From: Saprospiraceae bacterium
GTDB taxonomy: Bacteria > Bacteroidota > Bacteroidia > Chitinophagales > Saprospiraceae
Direction of reading: 5' to 3'
Length of the DNA stretch: 64,000 bases
NCBI GenBank assembly: GCA_029251525.1
Contig: JAQXDE010000039.1
Location: forward strand, 22,968 to 86,967
Every line of letters begins with the position of its first letter. Position 1 is the stretch's first letter. Made by a program: the position numbers and the translations under genes. The notes under the pieces are model-generated. The model saw nothing but the letters and a program-made list of their open reading frames with translations. It was not told where the DNA came from and did not search any database. Positions 44,026-52,860 of the stretch are shown here, piece by piece.

Positions 44026-45312
44026 ATGAAAAACTGGTCAGGCTTAGAAAAATGGAATCCATCCGAAATTTTATTACCAAGATCGGAAGAGGCAATTCAA
44101 CAAATCGTTAAAACTGCGCTGGATAAAAAGCGAAAAATTCGAATTATTGGATCAGGTCATTCTTTTACAAAACTTTGCGTGACGGATGATATTTTAATTA
44201 GTCTTGACAACTATCAAGGGTTAGTTCAAGTTGATAAATCTTCGCACCAGGCGACAATAAAAGGTGGAACAAAATTGAAAAAATTAGGAGAGTTACTAAA
44301 CGCTGAAGGTTTGGCAATGGAAAACTTAGGTGACATTGACGCGCAATCTATTGCTGGAACAATTAGTACGGGTACGCATGGGACAGGAGCAAATTTTGGT
44401 ACGATTAGCACCCAAGTTCGAGCGATTAGATTAGTCAATGGCTTGGGCGAGATCATTGTATGTTCAATTGAGGAAAATGTAGAATTATTTAAAGCTGCAC
44501 AAGTTTCACTCGGCGCTTTAGGTATTATCACACAGATAACTTTGCAATGCATGCCGAGCTATAAACTCAAAATGGTTTATGAAAAATCAAGTTTGAGCGA
44601 GGTTTTAAAAACCTATCAATCGATCAATCAATCGACTCGTAATTTTGAATTATATTGGATGCCGCACACAAATACTGTGCTGACTAAGAAGGCAAATATC
44701 ACAAACGAAGAAATTGATAAAATAGGAATAGGTAGTTTTTTTCAAGAATATATTTTGGAAAATATAGGGTTTAAAATCTTCTGCGAATTTGCCTATCATT
44801 TCCCATCAAAAAATAAATGGATTTCTGAAGTTTCTGCGAAGACACTTTCCACAGTAATCAAAAGAGCCTACAGTCATAATATTTATGCTACCGTTCGAGC
44901 AGTTAGGTTTAATGAGATGGAATACAATATTCCAATTGAAGCGTATGAGGAAGTGATGAAAGAAATTCAAAGAAGTTTTGAAAAAAATGGATTCAAAGTT
45001 CATTTTCCTATTGAAAATAGATTTGTAAAAGGAGATGATATTTATTTGAGTCCTGCTTTTGGTCGAGACTCTGCCTATATTGCATGTCATGTTTATTCGA
45101 AGAAAAAGCATAAAGACTATTTTCAAAAGATGGAAGATATATTTAGAGCGTATGGTGGTCGTCCACATTGGGGAAAATTGCATACTCAAAATGCAAATGA
45201 GTTGCTACAACTTTATCCAAAGATGCCTGATTTTTTGAAACATAGAGTAGAGCAAGATCCTGAACAAGTTTTTATTAGTCCTTATTTGAAATCGCTTTTA
45301 GGTATATTCTAG
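44026..45312 (+). CDS. FAD-linked oxidase, D-arabinono-/L-gulono-1,4-lactone oxidase family
   Basis: A 428-residue flavoenzyme. The FAD-binding domain has IIGSGHSFTKL, whose His45 lines up with the histidine that carries covalent FAD in alditol/lactone oxidases, and then STGTHGTGANFGT. The C-terminal ALO domain ends with GGRPHWGKLHT, the HWxK motif of the family. It would oxidise a sugar-derived lactone or polyol and reduce oxygen. No signal peptide is present. It follows the cyclase gene by 12 bp and precedes a PLP enzyme by 43 bp on the same strand. Confidence 0.88.
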   Translation: MKNWSGLEKWNPSEILLPRSEEAIQQIVKTALDKKRKIRIIGSGHSFTKLCVTDDILISLDNYQGLVQVDKSSHQATIKGGTKLKKLGELLNAEGLAMENLGDIDAQSIAGTISTGTHGTGANFGTISTQVRAIRLVNGLGEIIVCSIEENVELFKAAQVSLGALGIITQITLQCMPSYKLKMVYEKSSLSEVLKTYQSINQSTRNFELYWMPHTNTVLTKKANITNEEIDKIGIGSFFQEYILENIGFKIFCEFAYHFPSKNKWISEVSAKTLSTVIKRAYSHNIYATVRAVRFNEMEYNIPIEAYEEVMKEIQRSFEKNGFKVHFPIENRFVKGDDIYLSPAFGRDSAYIACHVYSKKKHKDYFQKMEDIFRAYGGRPHWGKLHTQNANELLQLYPKMPDFLKHRVEQDPEQVFISPYLKSLLGIF

Positions 45313-45355
45313 AGTAGACCGTTACCTAGCAAGAACTAAACAAAAATTGAAATAA

Positions 45356-46552
45356 ATGGAAGAAAAATATTTTGAATCTTTAAATCAAGAATTAAAAAAT
45401 CAAATAAGAAGGATTCCGTTTTTGATTATTGACTTAGACAAACTAGATCAAAATATTGAAACTTTAAAATCATCCATTGCACCCAATATTGATTTCCGTA
45501 TAGTAGTCAAATCATTGCCATCTCCTGATTTAATTAACTATGTGATGCAAAAGGGAATAACTAAAAAATTGATGGTGTTTCATCAACCATTTTTATCTCA
45601 CCTTTCTAAGATTCATGATCATTCTATTGACATTCTTTTAGGTAAGCCGATGGCAATAAAGACGGTAGAGTATTATTATCAAACTTTAGAATCCTCTAAT
45701 GGTTTTTCTCCAACAAAACAATTACAATGGCTAATTGATACGAACCAGCGAGTTGAGGAGTATATTTTATTTGCAAAAAAAATAAAGCAAAAATTACGAC
45801 TTAATTTAGAAATTGATGTTGGATTAAGAAGGGGTGGTTTTTCAAAAATAAATGATTTAAAAGAGGCAATTCAGCTCATTCAAAATAATTCGGAATGGGT
45901 GGAGTTTAGCGGGTTTATGGGCTATGATCCACATGTAGTTAAACTTCCAAAAGTCATTATGTCAAAAGAAAGAGCATTTAATAAGGCTAATGATTTTTAT
46001 GGAAAATGTATAAATTTGTTGCAAGGTGAATTTCCAAATTTATTTCGAAAGGAGTTAACTTTCAATGGAGCGGGCAGTCCAACCGTTGAATTGCATCGAA
46101 ATAAAAGCTCTCATCTTAACGATATATCAGTAGGTTCTTGCTTAGTCAAACCAACCACTTTTGATATTTCAACATTGGAAAAGTACGCTCCTTCAACATT
46201 CATTGCAACGCCAGTCTTAAAAAAAATGAAAGACACCACAATTCCTGGAATTGAAAAACTCAAAAGTCTTTTAAGTTTTTTAAATAAAAAAAATCGACAA
46301 TCTTATTTTATTTATGGCGGATCCTGGAAAGCAGATTATTATTACCCAAAAGGAATTTTTGAAAACAAACTATTTGGTTCAAGTACCAACCAAACGATGA
46401 TAAATTCTTCTGCAAAAAAAACATTGAAAGTAGATGATTTTATTTTTTTACGACCACATCAAAGTGAATTTGTATTTTTACAATTTGGAAGAATTTTGAC
46501 TTTAAGAGATGGAAGAGTCATTGGGAAATTTTCTTTACTTTCACAAGATTAA
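45356..46552 (+). CDS. Alanine-racemase-fold PLP enzyme (D-threonine aldolase/D-serine dehydratase-like)
   Basis: A 398-residue PLP enzyme of fold type III. The cofactor lysine is in FRIVVKSLPSPDL near residue 50. Other family elements are LNLEIDVGLRRGGF and the C-terminal metal/substrate region (PHQSEFVFLQFG). Family members act on D-amino acids or beta-hydroxy amino acids, usually with a metal ion. The gene stands 43 bp after the lactone oxidase gene and ends 3 bp before the convergent dienelactone hydrolase frame. Substrate is inferred only from the family. Confidence 0.8.
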   Translation: MEEKYFESLNQELKNQIRRIPFLIIDLDKLDQNIETLKSSIAPNIDFRIVVKSLPSPDLINYVMQKGITKKLMVFHQPFLSHLSKIHDHSIDILLGKPMAIKTVEYYYQTLESSNGFSPTKQLQWLIDTNQRVEEYILFAKKIKQKLRLNLEIDVGLRRGGFSKINDLKEAIQLIQNNSEWVEFSGFMGYDPHVVKLPKVIMSKERAFNKANDFYGKCINLLQGEFPNLFRKELTFNGAGSPTVELHRNKSSHLNDISVGSCLVKPTTFDISTLEKYAPSTFIATPVLKKMKDTTIPGIEKLKSLLSFLNKKNRQSYFIYGGSWKADYYYPKGIFENKLFGSSTNQTMINSSAKKTLKVDDFIFLRPHQSEFVFLQFGRILTLRDGRVIGKFSLLSQD

Positions 46553-46555
46553 AAA

Positions 46556-47386
46556 TTAGAACCTCTTTTTTAAAAACTTTAAAGCCATTACATTTGCTTC
46601 TTGAGCAGCAGATTCTAAATAGCGATCTCCACTTGGGTTAGCAAAAGCATGATCTGCATCAAATATTTTATAATTAAAATCCTTTCCAGGTGCTTTGGTA
46701 AGCGCATCAAAATTCTCCACTTTTTTAGGAGAGATCCATGCATCCTTTTTTGCAAAAAGCCCTAATATTTCAGCTTTAAGTGGAACTAAATCTGCCGCAT
46801 TTTCCATAAGACTTCCGTAATAAATTACACAACCAATTCCTTGTCCCTATAACATGATCGAAGACTGTAAAGACCATCCTCCGCCAAAACACCAACCAAT
46901 TGTAGCTACTTTTGCATCCCTTCCGATAGAGGCAATTACTCCTCGAATAATTGATTTGGCTCGCTCTGTTGAAGTGGCTTTCATTAACTTACCCGCATCT
47001 TCAGGTTTGCTAGCAACTTTACCATCATAGAGATCTATCGCAATTACATTAGTGTTGAGTAGCTCTTGGTGTAATCGTTCAGATTCTTTTTTGATATGAT
47101 CGTTTAAACCATACCATTCATGGAAAACGAAAAGATAATTTTTGGAGGTTTCTTTTGAAGGTAGTAAATAACCAGTAGCCATTTTTCCATCTTGCGTGGG
47201 TACTTCTAGTTTTATTCCTTTTGGGGTAAAATCAATTTTTTTAGGTATATCATGCTTTTCTTGAAATTTCTTGTCGCCAGCATTATTTGCAAATTTTTCA
47301 GTGGCATCTTTTTCTATTAATTGAGTTTCTCCACACGAAAACAAAAATAAACTGAAGGTGGAGAAAAGAATGAATTGTTGGAACAT
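46556..47386 (-). pseudogene. Dienelactone hydrolase-family lipoprotein interrupted by one in-frame TAG
   Basis: The minus strand encodes a 276-residue dienelactone hydrolase if codon 180 (46847-46849, TAG) is ignored. There is no frameshift: reading continues in the same frame to a normal end at 46556. The lipobox is LFLFSC (Cys18). The nucleophile Cys166 (GWCFGGGW) lies before the stop; Asp215 (KKDAW) and His246 (DADHAF) lie after it. The complete triad and good homology on both sides point to a very recent nonsense mutation, a sequence error, or suppression. As read, the truncated product lacks two catalytic residues. An internal ATG at 46805-46807 could start a C-terminal fragment. Confidence 0.85.
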
Positions 47387-47823
47387 GGTGACTTTTTTAT
47401 TTTAAAAAAAATGGAATTTTAGGAATGCATAGAGCAACTCATTTAGGTTATTTTTTTCTCTACTATTCTGGAAATCTTAAATTTATTCACAAATACCTTA
47501 TCCCTAACTTTCAATATGTATTTTAATTATTGGTAAAAGGCAGATACATCCACAAAACATAAAATATTTAGTAAATCACCTATCATTATGTATAGTTTAA
47601 GTATTTATTGATTTAGTTTTTCTATTCAGTTAGGAGATATGCGAGAATTTTTCTCATTTTTTTTTAGAACATATTTTTCATTAAAATGAGATTAAGCAAT
47701 TCTTTCAGCAAATTTTTATTATTTCATTCTTGTTTTCTTTTACCTTTGTGACGAAACATCATTTTTGAAACCTAGTTTAATAAGGTAGAAAAAAATTAAG
47801 ATTAATTATACAAAATTAGTTCA
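47387..47823. other. 437-bp intergenic region between divergent genes
   Basis: It lies between the broken dienelactone hydrolase gene and the E1 gene. No coding frame is evident. The only signal I see is the promoter-like element at 47741-47748. Confidence 0.35.
47741..47748 (+). promoter_or_regulatory. Candidate promoter -7 element for the E1 gene
   Basis: TAccTTTG, a full match to TAnnTTTG, 76 bp before the start codon. A TTTA at 47715-47718 could serve as -33 with a 22-bp spacer. Confidence 0.45.
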
Positions 47824-49821
47824 ATGCCTACGACTAAATCAGCCATTCAATATAGAAAAGGAAAACTGTCTAAAAAATTATTGTTCGAACTCTATGAACA
47901 ATTATTGCGTCCACGTATGGTCGAAGAGAAAATGCTTATATTATTGCGTCAAGGAAAAATTTCAAAATGGTTTTCAGGTATCGGTCAAGAAGCGATTTCT
48001 GTTGGTGCAACGGCAGCTTTGGATAACGATGAATTGATGTTTCCGATGCATAGAAATTTAGGTGTTTTCACCTCTCGAAATATACCATTGAAGAGATTGT
48101 TTTGTCAATGGCAAGGGAAGCAACCTGGCTTCACGAAAGGTCGAGATCGCTCTTTTCACTTTGGAACAATGGAATACAATATTGTGGGAATGATTTCACA
48201 TTTAGGTCCGCAATTATCTTTGGCAAGCGGAGTTGCATTGGCGAATAAGATAAGCAAAGCAGGAAAAGTATCTATTGCTTTTACAGGTGATGGAGGTACA
48301 AGTCAAGGAGAGTTTCATGAAGCGATGAACACTGCAGCTGTTTGGCAGTTGCCAGTCATTTTTGTCATTGAAAATAATGGCTATGGATTATCAACCCCTG
48401 TGAATGAACAATATCGATGTAAAACTTTAGCAGATCGAGGTAAAGGATATGGGATGCGATCTTACACGATTGATGGAAATAATATTTTGGAAGTTTATGC
48501 AACAATTAAAAAATTAGCAACAGAAATTCGAAAGAATCCAGAACCAATAATATTGGAGTGTAATACTTTTAGAATGCGTGGACACGAGGAAGCATCAGGA
48601 ACTAAGTACGTTCCTGAAAAATTAATGACTGAATGGGCAATAAAAGATCCATTAAAAAATTATGAAACTTTCTTGCTAGAGGAAGGGATTTTGACGGATA
48701 AAGTAATTAAAGATTTAAGAAAAAATATCAAATCGGAAATTGAAAACGGTTTAGCAGAAGCGGCGGAATTGGATGTAGTTACTTCAACTCCTGAGGCTGA
48801 GTTGGCAGATGTTTATGCACCTCATTTTCAAGAAGTTGTTTCTCCAAAAACAAATCAGAAATCAGAAAAAAGAGTTGTAGACGCAATTTCAGATGGACTT
48901 CGTCAAGCGATGGAGAAGCATGATAATTTAGTTTTGATGGGGCAAGACATTGCGGAATACGGAGGTGTTTTTAAAATTACAGATGGATTTATCAAGCAAT
49001 TTGGAAAAGAAAGAGTTAGGAATACACCACTTTGTGAAAGTGCTATAATTGGTATCGGTTTAGGATTGAGTATGAAAAGTTATAAGGCGATGATAGAGAT
49101 GCAATTCGCAGATTTTGTCACTTGTGGTTTTAATCAGATTATTAACAATTTAGCAAAACTACATTATCGTTGGGGTGAAAATGCAGATGTAGTCATTCGA
49201 ATGCCGGCCGGAGGTGGAGTCGGTGCTGGTCCATTTCATTCACAAAGTAATGAAGCATGGTTTTCACATACACCAGGTTTAAAAGTAGTATATCCCTCTA
49301 CACCACACGATGCTAAAGGATTGTTGATTGCTAGTTTTGAAGATCCGAATCCGATTTTGTTTTTTGAACATAAAGGTTTGTATCGAAGTCTTTCGGAAGA
49401 AATTCCAGATGATTATTATACAGTAGAAATAGGAAAAGCGAAGGTTGTTCGGGAAGGTTCTGTTGTTTCAATTATCACTTATGGGCAAATGGTTCACAAG
49501 GCGAAAGAGCTTGTTGAAGAGATGAATATAGATGCCGAAATTTTAGACTTGCGAACTTTGCTGCCAATAGACTATGATGCTGTGGAGACAACGGTAAAGA
49601 AAACTAATCGAGTAATTATTCTACATGAAGATACCTTGTTTGGAGGAATCGGAGGAGAATTGTCAGCGCATATTTCGGAACATTACTTTGAACATTTAGA
49701 TGCACCAGTCATGAGAGCTGCAGGACTAGATACACCAATTCCTTTTGCCAAAACGTTGGAAAAAGACTTTATGCCACTGGGACGGTTGCGAGAAAAATTA
49801 GATCGGATGATAAAATATTAG
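47824..49821 (+). CDS. 2-oxoacid dehydrogenase E1, fused alpha and beta subunits
   Basis: A 665-residue thiamine-diphosphate enzyme. The alpha part (about 1-330) contains the ThDP motif GDGGTSQGEFHEA...NN (about 156-187) and the phosphorylation-loop-like RMRGHEEASGT. The beta part (about 345-665) contains VLMGQDIAEYGGVFKIT, RMPAGGGVGAGPFHSQ and LHEDTLFGGIGGELSA. The single-chain form is frequent in Bacteroidota and is usually annotated as branched-chain 2-oxoisovalerate dehydrogenase. The E2 and E3 genes are not here, so pyruvate versus branched-chain specificity cannot be decided from context. It has its own terminator. Confidence 0.93.
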   Translation: MPTTKSAIQYRKGKLSKKLLFELYEQLLRPRMVEEKMLILLRQGKISKWFSGIGQEAISVGATAALDNDELMFPMHRNLGVFTSRNIPLKRLFCQWQGKQPGFTKGRDRSFHFGTMEYNIVGMISHLGPQLSLASGVALANKISKAGKVSIAFTGDGGTSQGEFHEAMNTAAVWQLPVIFVIENNGYGLSTPVNEQYRCKTLADRGKGYGMRSYTIDGNNILEVYATIKKLATEIRKNPEPIILECNTFRMRGHEEASGTKYVPEKLMTEWAIKDPLKNYETFLLEEGILTDKVIKDLRKNIKSEIENGLAEAAELDVVTSTPEAELADVYAPHFQEVVSPKTNQKSEKRVVDAISDGLRQAMEKHDNLVLMGQDIAEYGGVFKITDGFIKQFGKERVRNTPLCESAIIGIGLGLSMKSYKAMIEMQFADFVTCGFNQIINNLAKLHYRWGENADVVIRMPAGGGVGAGPFHSQSNEAWFSHTPGLKVVYPSTPHDAKGLLIASFEDPNPILFFEHKGLYRSLSEEIPDDYYTVEIGKAKVVREGSVVSIITYGQMVHKAKELVEEMNIDAEILDLRTLLPIDYDAVETTVKKTNRVIILHEDTLFGGIGGELSAHISEHYFEHLDAPVMRAAGLDTPIPFAKTLEKDFMPLGRLREKLDRMIKY

Positions 49822-49843
49822 ATTTCAATTCCTACTAATGTAG

Positions 49844-49876
49844 AACCTTTCAATACAGGTCGGATTGGAGGTTTTT
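49844..49876 (+). terminator. Terminator after the E1 gene
   Basis: About 10 pairs with G-U pairs and one bulge (49844-49854 with 49864-49873), followed by a T-run to 49876. It lies between convergent genes. Confidence 0.6.
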
Positions 49877-49881
49877 ACTTG

Positions 49882-50451
49882 TTAAAGTTGTTCTTTTAAA
49901 AAATCATCTAACTCTTCCACACTTGGGTTAACTAACACAATAACTCCATTTTTATTCAATAAATATTTAGTTGGCACTTCTGTGATACCATAAAGTTTAG
50001 CTACTGTTGAATCGAAAAAACGGAAGTTAGTAACCTCGTCGAAGACATGATTTTTCCAAACTAATTCATATTTTTCAATCGCTCGTCGCCAGCGTTTTTT
50101 CCCTTTTTCAACTCCTACTCCTACAATATCAAATCCATTTGCATTTTTAAAATTGGAAGTATGATATTTATTAAATAAAGAGGTTAGTCCGGGGAATTCA
50201 GCGATGCATGGTCCACACCAACTTCCCCAAAAGTCAATCAAAACATATTTTCCCTCCAACTTTTTTAAGTCAGACTGGTCACCAGAAGGTAAAGTCCAGT
50301 CAAAATTAGGAGAGCGCTCTCCATTATCAAACTTAGGCATCTGATATAAATACTTTCCAACTACAAAACTAAGAATGAATAATGGGAGAACCCACCACTT
50401 TTTAAAAATTTGCATAAACGATGTGTTTGTTTTTTTGTAAAATCCGATCAT
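49882..50451 (-). CDS. TlpA-like membrane-anchored thioredoxin
   Basis: A thiol-disulfide oxidoreductase with an N-terminal membrane helix (WWVLPLFILSFVVGKYLY) that places the thioredoxin domain in the periplasm. The active site is WGSWCGPCIAEFPG; the cis-proline region is EVPTKYLL. The frame is open up to a GTG at 50478. I use the first ATG (50451, 189 residues); ATG 50415, just before the helix, is equally plausible. The family reduces or maintains disulfides, for example in cytochrome c maturation or stress defence; the substrate here is unknown. Confidence 0.9.
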   Translation of the reverse strand: MIGFYKKTNTSFMQIFKKWWVLPLFILSFVVGKYLYQMPKFDNGERSPNFDWTLPSGDQSDLKKLEGKYVLIDFWGSWCGPCIAEFPGLTSLFNKYHTSNFKNANGFDIVGVGVEKGKKRWRRAIEKYELVWKNHVFDEVTNFRFFDSTVAKLYGITEVPTKYLLNKNGVIVLVNPSVEELDDFLKEQL

Positions 50452-50614
50452 TTTAAAAATGATTTTCACAAATATCACCTTTTTTAGATAAATTTAAATG
50501 AAAGAAGTTTGTAACTTCCGCTGATTTTTTAACCAGATGTCAATTTCACTAGTTTTATTTTTTAGGAGATAAATACTCTAAAAATAAAAAGACTTGTCGT
50601 CAAAATTTAAGTAC

Positions 50615-51502
50615 ATGCTCAATATTATTCCTAATGAAATCCCTCAAGGCGTTTTACATCAACATTTATTAGGCTGTGTTTCACCTCGCCCCATTGCTTT
50701 TGCAAGCACCGTCGATGAAAAAGGAAACCCTAATATAGCACCATATAGTTTTTTTAATTGCTTTAGTTCGAACCCTCCGATCTTAGTTTTTTCCTCTAAT
50801 CGAAAAGGAACGGATAATACTACAAAAGATACTTTGCATAATGTTGTAGCGACTGGAGAGGTTGTCATTAACATGGTGAGTCATAGTATTGTTCGACAGA
50901 TGGCAGTGGCGAGTATTGCTTTCCCTAAAGGAGTTAGTGAATTTGAAAAATCGGGATTGACGCCTATTCCATCTGATTTGGTTAAACCATTTCGGGTGAA
51001 AGAATCGCCTGCTCAATTGGAATGTAAAGTACAACAAATTATTTCTTTGGGAGATGAAGGAGGTGCAGGGAATTTGATTATTTGTGAAGTTGTCAAAATG
51101 CATATCGATGAAAATGTATTGGATGAAAATAATAAAATTGATCCACAGAAAATTGATTTGATGGGAAGAATGGGACGAGCATTTTATGTGCGAGCGAGTG
51201 GAAAGAATGTTTATCCGATTTTTCAAAATGTGGGAGAAATGGCGATAGGTTTTGATCTGCTCCCCAAAAGCATTCGCAATAGTAAGATTTTGACTGGAAA
51301 TAATCTAGGGCAATTAGCTGGAATGACGGCTTTACCAACATTCGAAGATATTCAAGAATTAAAAGATGATGAGGAAATGCAAAGTATATTGAAATCTAAA
51401 AATGCAAGAGAGGCATTACATATTTTTGCTAAAACAATTTTGGATGAAAGTGATAATCGAAACTTTGCGGCAGAGGTTTTGATGTTGGCAGATTCGATTT
51501 AG
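50615..51502 (+). CDS. Flavin reductase-like (FMN-binding split barrel) protein
   Basis: A 295-residue protein from ATG 50615; the frame extends to a TTG at 50594, but the ATG gives the usual start LNIIPNEIPQG. The FMN-binding split-barrel motifs are visible: GCVSPRPIAFASTVDEKG, NIAPYSFFNCFSSNPP and VFSSNRKGTDNTTKDT. The last ~100 residues are an added helical region. Family members reduce free flavin with NAD(P)H or act as flavin-dependent oxidoreductases. It is convergent with the YbhN-like gene, 31 bp away. Confidence 0.9.
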   Translation: MLNIIPNEIPQGVLHQHLLGCVSPRPIAFASTVDEKGNPNIAPYSFFNCFSSNPPILVFSSNRKGTDNTTKDTLHNVVATGEVVINMVSHSIVRQMAVASIAFPKGVSEFEKSGLTPIPSDLVKPFRVKESPAQLECKVQQIISLGDEGGAGNLIICEVVKMHIDENVLDENNKIDPQKIDLMGRMGRAFYVRASGKNVYPIFQNVGEMAIGFDLLPKSIRNSKILTGNNLGQLAGMTALPTFEDIQELKDDEEMQSILKSKNAREALHIFAKTILDESDNRNFAAEVLMLADSI

Positions 51503-51533
51503 TGAATAATTATAAATGAAAAGAGGTGAGTCT

Positions 51534-52649
51534 TTACGAGGAAAGTTCATCCCTTTTTATTCGCTTTAATTTTCTATCATTAATTACATTTTTGATCCAA
51601 TTTGGAATTACAACCACACCTACCAATAAGTATAAATAATAAGTAAATAACCTCCAGATAAAAGCGATGATTAAAGCGAGTGTCCCTGAATTAACATAAT
51701 CACTTAAAAATCCCCCAAATAAAACTTCCGCAAAACCCGCACCTCCAGGGGTTGGACTAAAAGCCATAATCACATACATCGTTTGCAATCGAGCATAGAG
51801 ATTAGATTGTGTATCAAAATCAGTTGATATATTGACAAAGGCAATGATTAGACAATTCAATAAAAAAAATCGACACGACCAAGCTGTAGCCGTTGAAAGA
51901 AATCCACCAAGGTGAAAAGCCCATTTTTTGGTTAGTAGTTCCTTACTCGCTAAAATCATATCGTCACCTAATTGAATTGCCATTTCTCTTCGTTTTTTTA
52001 GAAAACTGATACGAGTGGCTCCTACGATAATTCGTTTGATCCCTTGGGGACTAATGAATAAACCATAGAAAAATATTGCACCATAGATAGCCATAAAAAT
52101 ATACGCACCAAAAAAAGTATACGCCCAACCGTCAAGGTCAGCGAAGCTATACATGTTAGGACGAATCATATTTGTTCCAAAAATGAGAAATAAAATAGGT
52201 AAAATCCCTACAAAAAAAATGGTGTCTAAAACGGCTGAATATAAAACAAGCGTAGTAGTTTTTGCAGTAGGTAATTTCTCTTGAGCCAAGACGACCATGG
52301 CAACTGCAGAGCCTCCAACACTAGTCGGCGAAACAGCTGAACTGAATTCCCAAATAAAAATTAGTTCGATACATTTTTTCCAAGTAAATTCTCCTTCCGT
52401 TAAAATTCGGAGACGAATAGCATAAGCTATATGTCGAATGACTAGTAAAAAGAAAGACATTAAAACCCAAAATTGAGTATGTTGCTTCCATTCAATTTTG
52501 GCAAATTCATCTGGATCAAATTGCTGAGACAGTAAATAGAAAACAACTCCTAATCCAATTAAAATTGGAAAAATTATTCGTGATGTTCGAACTGAGTTGA
52601 GCACATCCTGCTCATCTTCATTAAATGTTTCTAGTTTTTTTTCTTTCAC
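51534..52649 (-). CDS. Lysylphosphatidylglycerol synthase TM-region/YbhN-like membrane protein
   Basis: A 371-residue inner-membrane protein with about eight to nine hydrophobic helices. The motif FSSAVSPTSVGGSAVAM near residue 105-121 and FSPTPGGAGFAEVLFGG near 315-331 are the two conserved loops of the UPF0104/MprF flippase-like family. The cytoplasmic lysyl-transferase domain of MprF is absent, so it is a stand-alone membrane module, perhaps a lipid transporter. An acidic N-terminus (EKKLETFNEDEQD) precedes helix 1. Confidence 0.88.
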   Translation of the reverse strand: MKEKKLETFNEDEQDVLNSVRTSRIIFPILIGLGVVFYLLSQQFDPDEFAKIEWKQHTQFWVLMSFFLLVIRHIAYAIRLRILTEGEFTWKKCIELIFIWEFSSAVSPTSVGGSAVAMVVLAQEKLPTAKTTTLVLYSAVLDTIFFVGILPILFLIFGTNMIRPNMYSFADLDGWAYTFFGAYIFMAIYGAIFFYGLFISPQGIKRIIVGATRISFLKKRREMAIQLGDDMILASKELLTKKWAFHLGGFLSTATAWSCRFFLLNCLIIAFVNISTDFDTQSNLYARLQTMYVIMAFSPTPGGAGFAEVLFGGFLSDYVNSGTLALIIAFIWRLFTYYLYLLVGVVVIPNWIKNVINDRKLKRIKRDELSS

Positions 52650-52860
52650 GAAAGTTAATTGTTATAAAATGGAGATGTATTCTTTTTTTAGATGGAAAAG
52701 GAGGTCGAAAGATAGTAAAAACAGTTCATGGAACATCAAGAAATTAAATTTTACTTGAAAATTAATGGCTAAAGGACTTTTTATTGTCTATGTTTTATTT
52801 AATTTAAATATATGTTTTGGAAAGCTACTTAATGGATGCTAGCTGAAATTTTCTAAAAAA

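Noticed and set aside
46847..46849. Frameshift or two separate genes in the dienelactone hydrolase region
   Set aside because: Reading on both sides is in the same frame; only one TAG codon separates them.
46847..46849. Stop-codon reassignment (TAG as sense)
   Set aside because: Other genes in the window end normally at TAG and show no read-through homology.
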